From Kiritimatiellia bacterium (lineage in GTDB: Bacteria; Verrucomicrobiota; Kiritimatiellia; RFP12; UBA1067), in the NCBI GenBank assembly GCA_028686345.1, contig JAQUCE010000023.1, positions 1 through 56,073 of the forward strand: DNA of 56,073 nucleotides, in the 5' to 3' direction. Made by a program: the position numbers and the translations under genes. The first letter of the stretch is position 1. Each line of letters begins with the position of its first letter. Positions 33,652-42,630 of this stretch are shown piece by piece. Under the pieces are notes generated by a model that saw nothing but the letters and a program-made list of their open reading frames with translations, was not told the DNA's origin and did no database searches.

Positions 33652-34170
33652 CTACAGTGCCTTACGGGCCACAAAGCCCATGGTGTTCAGACCTGTTGCT
33701 GAAGGTGTGCCTGCGATACGCGCCAGATAGGCTGGGCCGAGCTCTTCGATATGACCTCTGACATTGTCGAAATAGTTGAAGTGCTCCTGCTCCTCATCAA
33801 TGATCTCTTCGAACATCCTGGCACTGATGCTGTCGCCGTTTTCAACGCAGATTTTCAGGAATTCGTTGTAGATGGCAACAGTTTCGTCCTCCAGTTTAGC
33901 GTCAAACGGAAAAATTGCTTGAACCTTCTGGCCCTTGGTGACCACATCCGACATCTCCGAGGTCGGCTCGCCGCCAATCTCCTTGATACGTTCCGCAAAA
34001 CGTTCAGCGTGTTGCATCTCGTCAACGGCAATCAGCTTTACCTGAGCTGCCAGTTCGCCAAAGTCGGCATCATCCAGTCCGTAGTGCTGGTTCATATATT
34101 GTCCAATGGCCAGCAGCTCCATGGCGCGGGCTTTATTAAGAACATCGATAACTTTTTCCTTCTTTGTCAT
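33652..34170 (-). CDS. bfr: Bacterioferritin
   Basis: The 172-residue four-helix ferritin-like protein stores iron. Diiron ligands are visible in MELLAIGQYMNQHY (first Glu), DEMQHAERFAERI (Glu and His), LEDETVAIYNEF and EEIIDEEQEHFNYF. The Met in DEMQHAE aligns with the haem-binding methionine of E. coli bacterioferritin (Met52), so haem binding between subunits is plausible. The protein carries a C-terminal extension of about 15 residues relative to the usual 158. The start has GGAG 7 nt upstream. A perfect inverted repeat lies just upstream. Confidence 0.93.
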   Translation of the reverse strand: MTKKEKVIDVLNKARAMELLAIGQYMNQHYGLDDADFGELAAQVKLIAVDEMQHAERFAERIKEIGGEPTSEMSDVVTKGQKVQAIFPFDAKLEDETVAIYNEFLKICVENGDSISARMFEEIIDEEQEHFNYFDNVRGHIEELGPAYLARIAGTPSATGLNTMGFVARKAL

Positions 34171-34186
34171 ATCATTTCTCCTTATA

Positions 34187-34203
34187 AACGGTTCTTGACC
34201 GTT
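34187..34203 (-). promoter_or_regulatory. Palindrome upstream of bacterioferritin
   Basis: AACGGT tcttg ACCGTT is a perfect 6-5-6 inverted repeat about 10 bp upstream of the ribosome site of bfr. It could be an operator for an iron- or redox-responsive regulator. It does not match the E. coli Fur box. Confidence 0.4.
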
Positions 34204-34554
34204 ATGTTAGTTTGTCACTGCTCCAATTTCAGAGTTCTGAATTCGGAGTCGCCTGCGAACAGGCTTTCGCCAACTTGCTTACTTTCTCAAATTTGTTTTT
34301 ACAGTATATACCATATGTTTTTAAAATTACAGCGAAAATGTAGGTAATTTAGGGGTCAGGCATTGATTTAATGATTTAAGAGTTAACGTTTTTGAACGTT
34401 CATGAAAGCCAAAGTTCAGCTTGCATCAAGCGTGAGTTCGTATCATAATGTCTGTATTAATTTTTGAAACGGGTAATTCCGCCTTCAATAACGTATATTG
34501 GCTAAATTCGCCTTATACTAAAAAATATGTCGGCCATAAGAAAGAGAGATCACG

Positions 34555-35016
34555 ATGGGAGCTTCAGCAGATAAGCAGATGCGCATAGACGAGGTCCAAG
34601 CGCTTCTCGACGCGTTTTCCAAGGAATACCTGACAGAGGAACTGACTGAATACCTTAAGAAATTATGGGAGAAAGTGGGCAGAAAACGAACCTATGTCAT
34701 TACGGGCGGAAAAGTGGAGATATGGGCCTCAGCGGTAGTGTATGTGATCGCTCGTCTCAATTTCCTCTTTGATCGAGACAGTCCTAACTATCTCACGGCA
34801 GATCAGATTTGCGAATTCTTTGACACCAAGAAATCAACGGTTTCAGCGCGTGCCAAAGACATAGAGAAAGCCTGTAAAATTCGGATGGGGCATGAGGGTT
34901 TATGCAATCAAGAGCTCTCAGACTCGCTGACGCTTGTGAAGCTGTCTAATGGAATGGTTATTACCATGAAGATGGCTAGAGAAATGGGGGCTTGCCTGAC
35001 AAGATGCGGCTCCTAA
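34555..35016 (+). CDS. DUF6398 family protein
   Basis: The 153-residue soluble protein matches the DUF6398 layout: an N-terminal helical part (DEVQALLDAFSKEYLTEELT), GGKVEIWASAVVYVIARLNF in the middle, and LTADQICEFFDTKKSTVSAR, which resembles a helix-turn-helix. The function is unknown; proteins of this group are often next to mobile or plasmid-like genes. It stands alone between repeats. The 384-bp region upstream carries a module with GGGGTCAGGCATTGATTT (34352-34369) related to the ones at 690 and 26570, and a possible -10 TATACT at about 34513. Confidence 0.75.
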   Translation: MGASADKQMRIDEVQALLDAFSKEYLTEELTEYLKKLWEKVGRKRTYVITGGKVEIWASAVVYVIARLNFLFDRDSPNYLTADQICEFFDTKKSTVSARAKDIEKACKIRMGHEGLCNQELSDSLTLVKLSNGMVITMKMAREMGACLTRCGS

Positions 35017-35232
35017 ATCATCGACTTTAGTGCGTTGCTTAAGCCTTAAGTATTTATTGCTGTCTTTGCGCTTGGCTTCTTTTATGCCCTCTGACAAACA
35101 GTAGATTTTGGAAAAGTTCTGGTTATGAGTATAAATAAATAGAAGGATGCCTATGTGTCCGCCGATGGCAAAGCCACTGACCTGCGGGAACGTTTGGATC
35201 GTGTCCAAGGAGTCCTCTCGCCATGATGATCA

Positions 35233-35528
35233 TTTCCAATCGGACATCTCCGGTTGGAAACCAAGGCGCGAAGCAAGGAGATCGTCGCTATGCGAGCGAC
35301 TGCGGGTGACACGAGATGGATCAGGGCACGCAGTATGGGCGGCATTTTGCAACAGGCATGTGAAAAGCGCGCCCTGGGGTGTAGGGTTGCTTCTCCGAAG
35401 CAATTAGCGGATGCCAGGTGGTTGTTCTTCAAAGGTACGCCGTGGGGTTTCATGATCTTTGATTGGCTCATCCGTCGTCGCCCCGCAACTCGGCTCCGCC
35501 CACTAGCGGGGCTATGCAATGGATGATT
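35233..35528 (-). repeat. Dispersed composite repeat, inverted module D copy 3
   Basis: Read on the minus strand it parallels 23451-23640: CATAGCCCCGCTAGTGGGCG, the segment with GAGTTGCGGGGCGACGACGG, ATGAGCC, GATCATGAAACCCC, then TAATTGCTTCGGAGAAGCAA and CCCTACACCCC. It ends with GTTTCCAACCGGAGATGTCC on the minus strand, part of the module C palindrome. The rest of 35017-35618 shows no gene. Confidence 0.8.
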
Positions 35529-35618
35529 GCGAAACAAGCGGCAATAAGGCGCAATAGACAACTTTTGGAAAGAGCAACATATTGTTTTTTGCTCGCTCCT
35601 AAAGTCAAAGAATTTTAT

Positions 35619-38600
35619 ATGAGAACAAAAACGCACCATAGAATAAGCGCTTTGCTGGCCGGGGTTTTAGCCTGCGGAGTGACACTTCTGCTGCACGGCG
35701 CTGAACCGGCTGGCAGCACTGTTACCAACCAGAGCGGCACTGCTCAGGGGCAGGAGCTGAAACCGCTGGTCTGGAGCTATGATCTGTCGTATGGTCTTGC
35801 GGTTGCATCGGCCTCCTATTCCCCGGTGCTGGTTCTTTTCAGCAGTGACTACTGCTCCTGGTGCAGGCGCTTAAAAGAGACCATGGACTATCCTGAGTTG
35901 AATCCTGTTCTCGGGCAGTTTGCGCTGGTTGAGCTGGATGTGATGCAGAATGAAGCCATTGCCTCCCAGTATATGGTGCGCTCGCTTCCGACCTTGGTGT
36001 TTCTGGCCTCCGACGGCAGGGTCAAGCTTTCAGTCGCCGGATACCAGAACGCGCTCGGGCTGCGTGAACTGCTGCTCTCTGTTTTAAATCCGAGCGCCGC
36101 GCAGAAGGTGGATAGCGCCTCTAAGGTTTTAAGCTTTGTTAAAGCCTCGGAGCCGGTGGCGGATGAAGATTGGGTGGATGTTGTTCTGGGAACCAGCGAC
36201 CCTGTTTTAGGTGCTGCCATCAAAGAAGCTCTGCTGAAAAGGGCGGATTTCAACCCCTCAAACATGGTTCCACTGCTTGTGGATGAACGGATCGCGGTCA
36301 GGATGGGTGCACTGGATCTGCTGGAGGAGTTTTCCGGTGAGACATTCGGTTTTGATGTCTGGCAGGGAGGCGCCTCTACAAACTCAACTCCGGCGCTGGA
36401 GCTGTGGCAGCAGTGGAGTGCAAATCCGGAAAACACTGCGGCAGGCATCTTTTATGTGTCACTTGAGCCGGATCAGATTAAGAACTATTTTCGGGATCTG
36501 ATGGGCAGCGGGCATGCCCGCAGTCTCAGAGCAATGCGGCTGCTGCTGGCAGCCGGCCCCTCGGTGGTACGAGATGTTGACGCTTACATTGCGCAGAACC
36601 CGGATCTTCCTGCCGGCAGCATCAGAAAGCTGAGAGAGTTGAAGTATGCGTTGATCCTCTCAAACCAGGGCATTGGCAGCGGCATGGAGACGGCCCATTG
36701 TCTGGTCTTCGGCAACATGGATATGACCATGCAGGCGCTGGAGAAGCTGAGCACTTATCCGCGCGGTGCTGCCCTCATTTACCGGGATTTTCTGAGTGAT
36801 CCCGAGCCGGTTGTCAGAGAGAGCGCCGCGGATGGATTGCTCAAGGTGATGCGGGCCGGCGCACTGCCGGTTATCGAAGAACGCTTGAAACAGGAGCGGG
36901 ATAACGATTGTGTTTTCGCGATGTTGAAAGGCGTTGGTGCGATCAAATCACAGAGCGCGGTCGAACTCCTGATGCAATATTGCGATGCCGCTTATGAGGA
37001 TCATGCGGTGATTGCGTTCGAGGGCCTTGCAAATCAGAAACCGCTCAAGTCCGATGCGGTTGAAGCGGCGATGCGTAAAGGCTTGAAGGATCAGCGCTGG
37101 AGGGTGCGGGTCGAGGCCTTGAAGGCGGTGGCCGCCTTTAGCTATGCTGAACTGCTGGATGAGGCCGAACCTCTGCTGAATGATCCGGATGATTATGTCC
37201 GTTACACGGCCGTGATTTCACTGGCCCGCATCGGCAAACCCGAAACACTAAAAAAGTTCAACCAGCTTTTTATGGAGAGTCCGGAGGATCGCTTAGCCGT
37301 TGTTGAGGCGTATGTTGCCATGGAACTGCCGCTGCCGCAGGAGTTCATTGCAACCTTAATTGAATCAAAGCCGGACGAAATTCTGCAGATCGTAAATATA
37401 ATGCGGGAGCGCGGAGCGAGTGCGCTGATGCTTGTTAACCGTCTGCTGTTGCATGCAGACGCTGATGTTGCTAATGCGGCCCTCGCCTGTATCGCGGAAG
37501 TCGGGGCCGCCGCCAGTGAGTACCGGGGGGAGTTGGTCGATGCTCTGCGCAACGGTGGCGCTGAACGCAGGCGCATAGTTTTGCAGCACATTAAATGGAG
37601 GGTTTTAGATGACGACCCCTACTTGAAAAAGCTGGCTCTTCAGAGCAATGATATCGGGAGCAGGGAGGAGCAGGCCCCTGTTGCGCCTAAAGCTGCGAGC
37701 ATGGCAGGAGAGGCGCTGGAGCAGTTTCGGCAGGCCCTTGCCGCAAAGAGTCAGGGTGAGCCGGGCAGTGCGGCGGTTGAACCGGAGAAGCCTAAAAAGA
37801 GGAGTAGTGTGCTGGGGGCGTTTGCTCAGGTGCTCAATAAGGCTCAGCCCGATAAAGAGAGTGCTGTCGTAGATGTAAAACTTTTAAAGCAAGCCTCGGT
37901 GGAGGAGCTGGTGGAAGCAGTTGCTACAATCATTAAGGATGAAGAGAGCGAGCTGAGATTCCCGGCTGCCTTGTCGCTGATGAAATTCGGCTATGCTCCG
38001 GCACTACCGGTGATATTGCAGAACATTGAGGGTGCCACGGAGCAGGAGCGGGATGGCATTGCGGAAGCGCTGGCGCAATTTAAGAGCAAAGGGCCGGAAA
38101 TCAAGGCGCTGACAACCACGCTCCTGCGTGACAGCTCTTCGGAGGTGAGAAGTTCAGCAATTCAGGCTTTGTCAGAGAGTGGCAATCAAGAGTTGATTAC
38201 CCTGCTTTTTGAGGAAGCTTTGAAACCGGATGCTGTCCTCGAGGCAGCTGAAATGGCCTTTTTCCGGCGCAGCTCACCGTATGGCAACCGCTCTGGCGGC
38301 ACTATCAGTTCCACGCAGATGCGTAAATATGCGCAGGAGTTTCTTGAAGAGAGCCGCTCAGTGGACTCGCAGATTTTAGGGTTGATCCTGCTTGGCTCTT
38401 CAAGCGACTCCGAGTCTGTGGATCTGGTCGAAACCTATCTGAAAAGCCCCGAGAACCTGGTGCGTCGTGCTGCTGCCCGCTCTCTGTCGCAAATGGATTC
38501 AGGGCGGTTTAATCAACAGGCTGATGCGATTGCCTCGGACTCATCCGACAAGGTGCGCGCGGTGGTGCTTGCGGCCTGGGACGGAAGTTATTCATGGCAG

Positions 38601-40235
38601 AATCTTTTCAGCAAGAGTGCTGAGGGGCGGAGCCATTACGGTTACTACCCGCGCTCCTCAGCTTCGCTGAGCGCGCAGCAGATTGATGTCCTGAAGAAGC
38701 TGAGTCAAGACGAATCGCCGGCCATCAGGGTGAATGCCTATTTCTGCATGATCGGCAACAAGGTGCCCTTTAATTTAATGGAGCTGGGCAGTGTGATGGA
38801 CCAACTGCCCGACCAGGAAGCGGCTGTACGCAGGTTGAGCACTCTGTATAAAGAGTATCGGGTTGAGGAACTCGGAGCTCCGTTCAAAGCGCTGCTGCCT
38901 TATGTTAAGGTAGCAGAGAACCTGGATGAGGATGACTGGAAAAAGATTGAAAAACACTTTGGCCCGCTTGAGGAAAAAGAGAGCCTGGCGGAGTTTATTG
39001 AATACAAGAGCCGCCTGGTTAAAGGCGCGACCAGCGAGATCTATCCGGCGGATGAGATGTACAGCCCGGCACGGACGAATGCGCTTGCAGCTTCCGGCAT
39101 CTCTTCCAATCAGCTGCAGTTGGTTTTCTTCAGTAACGTCGGATGTGAAGAGTGCATCAAAATTAAAAGAACGCTGACGCATCTGCAAAACACTGTGGCC
39201 GGGCTGCATGTTGTTACGCATGACATATTGACGGTTGCAGGGTTTCAGATGAACGAGGCGCTGTGCGAAAGGTTCGGGGTGCCGGATTCCAGGCGAGCGG
39301 CCACACCAGCAGTGTTTGCAGAGGCTGGTGTGCTGATTAAAGGCGAGATTTCGGACGCGGCGCTTGCTGAGTTGGTGAGAGCTTCGGCTGGATTGGCACC
39401 GCGTCGTCTGGAAATGAATCAAGCGGAGATGCAGCGGGCGCAGGTGGCGGTTGAGCATAAAAAATCAAACATCAAGCTGTGGCTGATCATCCTTTTTGGT
39501 CTGCTGGACGGTATTAATCCATGCGCCTTTGCAACGCTGATCTTTCTGATCTCCTATCTGCAGGTGGCGCGGCGCAATATTCGTCAGATAGCTGTCATTG
39601 GCGTGGCATTCATTGCCGCTGTTTTCCTGACCTACTTTGCGTTGGGGCTGGGCCTGCGCCGTCTGATCGGCGAGCTGAAACTGCTGCAATACGGCGGTAT
39701 GATATTCAACTGGGCGGTGATCTCTTTCGCGGTTGTGCTGTGTGCGCTGAACGTGCGCGATGCAATCATATGCGCCCGCGGACGGATGGATAAGATGGTG
39801 CTGCAGCTGCCGGGGGTGCTGAAAAAACAGATTCACGCCACGATTCAGGTTGGTGCAAAGCATCGCATGTTTGTGGTGGCCGCATTTGTGACAGGCGTGA
39901 TTGTGTCATTGCTGGAGCTGGCCTGTACCGGCGCGATTTATGTGCCGGTGCTGCACATGCTCTCCGATCCGGGAAGCCGCACAATCGCAGTTCTGTATCT
40001 GGCACTTTACAATTTTATGTTTATTCTGCCGCTGATTATTGTTTTCGCATTGGTCTGCAAAGGGTTGACCAGCGAGCACTTAATCAAATGGATGCGCGAC
40101 AATGTTGTGAAGGTTAAAATAATGACCGCGGTTCTGTTTGCGGTTCTGGCAATTGTGCTGCTGTTTGACAATCAGATCAAAGAGCTGATCCCGTTGCTTG
40201 ATATAAATACGAGCGAGAAAGAGAGTCAGAGATGA
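35619..40235 (+). CDS. Thioredoxin - HEAT repeats - CxxC domain - CcdA/DsbD-type membrane fusion protein
   Basis: The predicted 1,538-residue protein has an N-terminal signal or anchor (ISALLAGVLACGVTLLLHG). A thioredoxin-like domain follows with FSSDYCSWCRRLKETM (Cys79-Cys82) and the cis-Pro loop VRSLPTLVFLASDGRV. Next come about 900 residues of HEAT-type helical repeats (for example WRVRVEALKAVAAFSYAELL, YVRYTAVISLARIGKPETL, LVRRAAARSLSQMDSG). A second CxxC domain has FFSNVGCEECIKIKRTL (Cys1176-Cys1179). The C-terminal membrane domain (from about 1287, some six spans) has DGINPCAF and LELACTGAIYVP, which look like the two membrane cysteines of CcdA/DsbD. It is likely to move reducing power across the inner membrane to a periplasmic client held by the HEAT solenoid. 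ATG 35619 was chosen because the longer frame upstream is repeat DNA. Confidence 0.85.
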   Translation: MRTKTHHRISALLAGVLACGVTLLLHGAEPAGSTVTNQSGTAQGQELKPLVWSYDLSYGLAVASASYSPVLVLFSSDYCSWCRRLKETMDYPELNPVLGQFALVELDVMQNEAIASQYMVRSLPTLVFLASDGRVKLSVAGYQNALGLRELLLSVLNPSAAQKVDSASKVLSFVKASEPVADEDWVDVVLGTSDPVLGAAIKEALLKRADFNPSNMVPLLVDERIAVRMGALDLLEEFSGETFGFDVWQGGASTNSTPALELWQQWSANPENTAAGIFYVSLEPDQIKNYFRDLMGSGHARSLRAMRLLLAAGPSVVRDVDAYIAQNPDLPAGSIRKLRELKYALILSNQGIGSGMETAHCLVFGNMDMTMQALEKLSTYPRGAALIYRDFLSDPEPVVRESAADGLLKVMRAGALPVIEERLKQERDNDCVFAMLKGVGAIKSQSAVELLMQYCDAAYEDHAVIAFEGLANQKPLKSDAVEAAMRKGLKDQRWRVRVEALKAVAAFSYAELLDEAEPLLNDPDDYVRYTAVISLARIGKPETLKKFNQLFMESPEDRLAVVEAYVAMELPLPQEFIATLIESKPDEILQIVNIMRERGASALMLVNRLLLHADADVANAALACIAEVGAAASEYRGELVDALRNGGAERRRIVLQHIKWRVLDDDPYLKKLALQSNDIGSREEQAPVAPKAASMAGEALEQFRQALAAKSQGEPGSAAVEPEKPKKRSSVLGAFAQVLNKAQPDKESAVVDVKLLKQASVEELVEAVATIIKDEESELRFPAALSLMKFGYAPALPVILQNIEGATEQERDGIAEALAQFKSKGPEIKALTTTLLRDSSSEVRSSAIQALSESGNQELITLLFEEALKPDAVLEAAEMAFFRRSSPYGNRSGGTISSTQMRKYAQEFLEESRSVDSQILGLILLGSSSDSESVDLVETYLKSPENLVRRAAARSLSQMDSGRFNQQADAIASDSSDKVRAVVLAAWDGSYSWQNLFSKSAEGRSHYGYYPRSSASLSAQQIDVLKKLSQDESPAIRVNAYFCMIGNKVPFNLMELGSVMDQLPDQEAAVRRLSTLYKEYRVEELGAPFKALLPYVKVAENLDEDDWKKIEKHFGPLEEKESLAEFIEYKSRLVKGATSEIYPADEMYSPARTNALAASGISSNQLQLVFFSNVGCEECIKIKRTLTHLQNTVAGLHVVTHDILTVAGFQMNEALCERFGVPDSRRAATPAVFAEAGVLIKGEISDAALAELVRASAGLAPRRLEMNQAEMQRAQVAVEHKKSNIKLWLIILFGLLDGINPCAFATLIFLISYLQVARRNIRQIAVIGVAFIAAVFLTYFALGLGLRRLIGELKLLQYGGMIFNWAVISFAVVLCALNVRDAIICARGRMDKMVLQLPGVLKKQIHATIQVGAKHRMFVVAAFVTGVIVSLLELACTGAIYVPVLHMLSDPGSRTIAVLYLALYNFMFILPLIIVFALVCKGLTSEHLIKWMRDNVVKVKIMTAVLFAVLAIVLLFDNQIKELIPLLDINTSEKESQR

Positions 40236-40349
40236 GGGTGCTTTCAAGAGAGTTGCGAATGCCCTCTCTTCCGTTCGATTCCCTCGAACCTCTCGACAAC
40301 GCAGCACCGAGAGCAAGTGCCGGGTTGCCGGGGGTAAAGCTCTAAACTT

Positions 40350-40612
40350 CGAGAGAAATAATTTCGCATATCACATAGGCTCAGTTTGGTCCCGGCTCCG
40401 CTGGTTTAGAATTATTACAGTGCTCGTGGCTTGATAAACGTTCGATAAACAACTTTTTGTAAAGAACAATTAATTGTTTTTTCAGTCGCCTAAGCGACTA
40501 GGTCAGCGTGGAGCGCGGAGGTCTGATCACTGGACATAGGGGGTCAAAATGGTTGCACTTTAATTTTTGAAACCACAAGGAACACATAGCTCACAAAGAT
40601 TACTGCGTTGTT
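40350..40612. repeat. Dispersed repeat block shared with 54303-54560
   Basis: GAGAGAAATAATTTCGCATA and the following TCACATAGGCTCAG and CCGGCTCCGCTGGTTTA are the reverse complement of 54303-54360. Further on, GGGGTCAAAATGGTTGCACT and AAAGATTACTGCGTTGTTTA are the reverse complement of 54470-54560. The two sub-blocks keep the same left-to-right order although each is inverted, so the loci are not simple inversions of one another. The interval 40236-41292 holds no gene. Confidence 0.75.
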
Positions 40613-40816
40613 TATTAGGTAAAAATGTTGAGGTAAAAAATAGGGAAACCCTGGAAACGCCGAGCTCCGGCGCGGCTCTTTGTGCTCTTTGTACTGCTAT
40701 CATTCATATTCTTGTTTTTTTGCACGTTTTTTATCTCTCACAGAGACGCAGAGTTTTTTGCCCGCGAATCTCCGCGAAAGGATAAGGGTATTTCATCCCC
40801 GCTGCGCTAGACCCTT
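40613..40816 (+). repeat. Copy of the 735-955 repeat module
   Basis: It shares ATTCATATTCTTG, CTCTCACAGAG, CAGAGTTTTTTGCCC and GCGAATCTCCGCGAAAGGAT, then AAGGGTATTTCATCCC, with 735-955 and 55735-55935. It breaks off after the left arm of the nested hairpin (CCCCGCTGCGC), where the other two copies continue. Confidence 0.8.
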
Positions 40817-41107
40817 TGTGGTTAAAAATCAGCTGCGCACCTCTTTCGTGCTTTTCGTGGTTAAAAAAAAGGTACAGGAAAACAAACTAAGCTTTTAGTC
40901 TTCATTCATAGTGGGCACTAACCACGCAACACGCGCGCGTAAAGTGCAAATATAAAACGAACTATTGTTCGGAAAATAAGGCAAAAAACACTAAGTTTTT
41001 CACGTCTATGTCCAGTGGTCTGGAGGTACCGTCTCGGTCCCACAAGTGGAACTACGCCGTGGCAAGCGGCTGCGCCTTTAATTGTGGAAAGTGGGATGTA
41101 ATTTCCG

Positions 41108-41166
41108 TCCACCGCATAGCGGCGGACATACTGAAAACAGCACAGTATATCCGCCGCTATGCGGTG
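41108..41166. repeat. Long near-perfect hairpin
   Basis: TCCACCGCATAGCGGCGGA and ATACTG on the left pair with CAGTATATCCGCCGCTATG and CGGTGGA on the right, giving about 25 bp of stem with one bulge around a short A-rich loop. The core CCGCATAGCG is shared with the long hairpins at 4132 and 23962. A smaller hairpin, GGGAGCA aga TGCTCCC (41181-41197), follows. Confidence 0.8.
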
Positions 41167-41292
41167 GATGATTGAGAAACGGGAGCAAGATGCTCCCGCT
41201 ACTATCAAAGAGAGTGACGACAAATCCGGTTTGCGGATAACCCTCAGGAAACACTGAATGACAAACCATGAAAAAATATGCAGGAGTGAAAA

Positions 41293-41858
41293 ATGAAGAT
41301 TAGATTTATAGTATTCAGTTTGAGTTTGAACATCTGTCTCATTGGACATGCGGCGGGTGTGTTGAAGATGGAGAGTAAGGTCTTTGAAACAACCCACAAT
41401 TTCCGTGAGGTTGCTGTTCCGATGAAATTTTTGGAGCAGGGTGAGGGTGAACTGGATAAACCCATTGGTTCGCCCTCGTATGCAGATCACATATCTTTCT
41501 TTACCGAGCTGGGGGTGACATGGCCTGAAGGCTCTCATTTTAAGATCTCCGAGACATTGGGTGAGATTAGAATTACAAACACTCCTGCTAACATCCAACA
41601 GAGTTTAAAATAGAATCAGCGCGAACGCCTGATGGAATAATAGATATCGTTGAACCCCAGAATTTTGAAACGCGAGAGGTAGGCAGCACCCTGCAGGTTG
41701 TACCTGAGGGCAGTGCTGAAGGCAGCTACGTAAACTTAATGCTGAACCCCCAACTGATCTCATCCCCTGCATGGAAGCAATACGAAAGCGGCACGAATCT
41801 GAGCATGCCGCAGCCATTCTTCCACGCCCACAGCATTTTAACGCAAGCTCAGATATAA
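41293..41858 (+). pseudogene. Frameshifted secretin-like protein remnant
   Basis: The first frame (106 codons) has a signal peptide (MKIRFIVFSLSLNICLIGHA) and then FFTELGVTWPEGSHFKISET and IRITNTPANI, the STN-like start seen in verrucomicrobial secretin-family proteins. After a stop at 41611-41613, a different frame from about 41600 continues with IVEPQNFETREVGSTLQVVP, LMLNPQLISSP and MPQPFFHAHSIL, the conserved NFETR part of the same family, and stops at 41858. The two parts total only about 190 residues, much shorter than a functional secretin, and no pore-forming C-terminal domain follows. A frameshift lies near the AAAAT at 41607, and an internal deletion is also likely. It was presumably part of an outer-membrane export system. 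Confidence 0.65.
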
Positions 41859-41909
41859 TGTTTCTGATCTCGAAATCATATAAATGAAGAATCGATAAAT
41901 ATGCTATTT

Positions 41910-42345
41910 ATGAAAAAGACGCTGTTAGGTGTTTGTCTTTTTGCAGCTCTGCTTGCGCAGGGAGAAGAGAGTGCTGTGTATAGTGCGGCACTTGAATCGC
42001 TTTGGTCTCTGGGATTACCGGAGTTCACCAATGCGGTGCTGGTGAAAACGGAGCTCTCCGAGAAGGGTTTGGCAAGGCGCAGTTATGGGGGAAATTATTA
42101 TGGCCAAGGAGCTGAAGCAAGGCGGGGTTGATCTCACGAGGTCTGTGTCGCAGCTGGATCTGCTGCTGGCTCCGCATGCCGCTGTCATCCACCAGGTAAG
42201 CAGTGCAACCAATCTGTCCACAGCTGCCAGCAATGTGATCCAGCGGTTGGATGGACGCTCCCTCTCGGTGGATTTCACAGGGAGTGTGGACGAAGAGCTC
42301 CCGCTGTTCTATGACAACTTCGAGTTTTCCGTTTTTGTGCGGTAG
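41910..42345 (+). pseudogene. Frameshifted small secreted protein
   Basis: The first frame starts MKKTLLGVCLFAALLAQGEE, a good signal peptide, then SAVYSAALESLWSLGLPEFT, and stops at 42131. A second frame overlapping from 42085 continues GGVDLTRSVSQLDLLLAPHA and ends FYDNFEFSVFVR at 42345. Joined by one frameshift near 42110-42125, they give a protein of about 145 residues. I do not recognise the family. The position directly after the secretin-like remnant suggests both decayed from one locus. The end SVFVR weakly recalls the short Arg-ending tails of other secreted proteins here. Confidence 0.5.
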
Positions 42346-42426
42346 CTTCTAGATTCGTGCGGTGTACGAAAGGCATAACGCATAGCGTACAGGCACGGGG
42401 ATGAAAAGGTGTGCTGTCCGCGCCTG

Positions 42427-42547
42427 CGGTTGACGATGGCGGCGGCGGCGATGCTGGTGGACGAGCCCCCGCATGATCCCAATCGTCCACCAACATCGTC
42501 GCACAGCATTGTCGGCCGATGTCACTCTTAGAGCGACTACTGCACTA
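42427..42547 (-). repeat. Dispersed composite repeat, part of module D, inverted
   Basis: Read on the minus strand it has GTAGTCGCTCTAAGAGTGAC, GACAATGCTGTGCGACGATG, TTGGTGGACGATTGGGATCA and CATCGTCAACCGCAGGCG, paralleling 23706-23825. It separates the broken secreted genes from the CotH-type gene. Confidence 0.8.
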
Positions 42548-42630
42548 AACTTAGATAATTAAACAGATAGACAAGCTGTTTGATTTGTTTGATTGGCGAT
42601 GACGGCTGGCAGCATAAATTGGCGCGGCAA

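Noticed and set aside
35147..35526. Several 80-160 codon open frames on both strands (for example 35151-35639 minus)
   Set aside because: They fall in an inverted copy of a dispersed repeat whose frames are not conserved in the other copies.
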